Assembly: GCA_022181005.1 (NCBI GenBank)
Contig: BQMV01000019.1
Location: 1 to 13,448, forward strand
Direction of reading: 5' to 3'
Source: Anaerolineaceae bacterium
GTDB taxonomy: Bacteria > Chloroflexota > Anaerolineae > Anaerolineales > Villigracilaceae
DNA length: 13,448 nucleotides
Shown: piece by piece, positions 13,392 to 13,448 of the stretch
How the letters are laid out: each line of letters starts with the position of its first letter
Position numbering within the stretch: the stretch's first letter is position 1
Notes under the pieces: model-generated
What the model was told of the DNA's origin: nothing
What the model saw: the letters and a program-made list of their open reading frames with translations, nothing else
Databases searched by the model: none
Made by a program: the position numbers and the translations under genes

Positions 13392-13448
13392 AGATCGGAA
13401 GAGCGTCGTGTAGGGAAAGAGTGTAGATCGCGTAGGCCTACAGACCCT
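13392..13448. other. Illumina adapter remnant, reverse complement (not genomic)
   Basis: From 13392 the sequence AGATCGGAAGAGCGTCGTGT and the following bases match the reverse complement of the same TruSeq universal adapter seen at the left end. The match extends to about 13429 if the GTGTAGATC form of the adapter is used. The last 19 bases do not match the adapter continuation I know and may be a barcode or error-rich sequence. Nothing after 13391 should be annotated as genome. Confidence 0.96.

Noticed and set aside
2..13429. Terminal inverted repeats of a mobile element
   Set aside because: They are the same Illumina adapter in two orientations, and no transposase or integrase is present.
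1..13448. CRISPR array, tRNA or rRNA genes
   Set aside because: No regularly spaced direct repeats and no tRNA or rRNA signatures were seen on either strand by eye.

Overview
The window looks like about 13.36 kb of chromosomal DNA from an uncultured Chloroflexota bacterium, probably class Anaerolineae. The evidence is indirect: secreted proteins with Pro/Thr-rich linkers, a histidine kinase with a 7-transmembrane N-terminus followed by PAS, a dispersed palindromic repeat of a kind I associate with such genomes, and moderate GC. There is no rRNA, so this assignment is inference. Both ends carry Illumina-type adapter sequence in opposite orientations (1-34 and 13392 onward). They are not biological, and the first and last genes are cut at them.

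Left part (35-5057). A class III aminotransferase of the glutamate-1-semialdehyde aminomutase type (minus, C-terminus missing) lies downstream of an Lrp/AsnC regulator (minus), with an imperfect palindromic repeat between them. Divergent from these is a two-component pair on the plus strand: a 7TM-PAS histidine kinase overlapping a stand-alone receiver. After the receiver lies a truncated relic of a second Lrp/AsnC gene, so the two-component pair sits between two same-orientation Lrp 5' ends. Next is an S1-domain RNA-binding protein with a clear sigma70-type promoter and a strong hairpin terminator.

Central part (5110-11710, all minus). Transcription runs from ftsY through prfB, which needs the classical +1 programmed frameshift, into five tightly packed genes: a 42-residue single-pass microprotein, an MBOAT O-acyltransferase, an SGNH-family membrane-anchored protein, an acyl carrier protein and an acyl-AMP ligase of the FAAL type. 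Start and stop codons overlap or nearly touch at most junctions. This set matches the dltXBDCA parts list role for role, but with a fatty-acid-type ligase in place of a D-alanine ligase. The microprotein ends in W-I-Y-x-x-F, like the C-terminal motif of DltX. I read it as a Dlt-like export pathway that activates an acyl group, loads it on a carrier, moves it across the membrane and attaches it to an unknown envelope polymer. This is the most interesting content of the window.

Right part (11711-13391, plus). A divergent promoter region separates ftsY from a thioredoxin gene. The thioredoxin is followed by two exported proteins that share a signal peptide, Pro/Thr-rich linker and beta-rich C-terminal domain layout; the second is cut by the adapter. 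No tRNA, rRNA, CRISPR array or transposase gene was seen.
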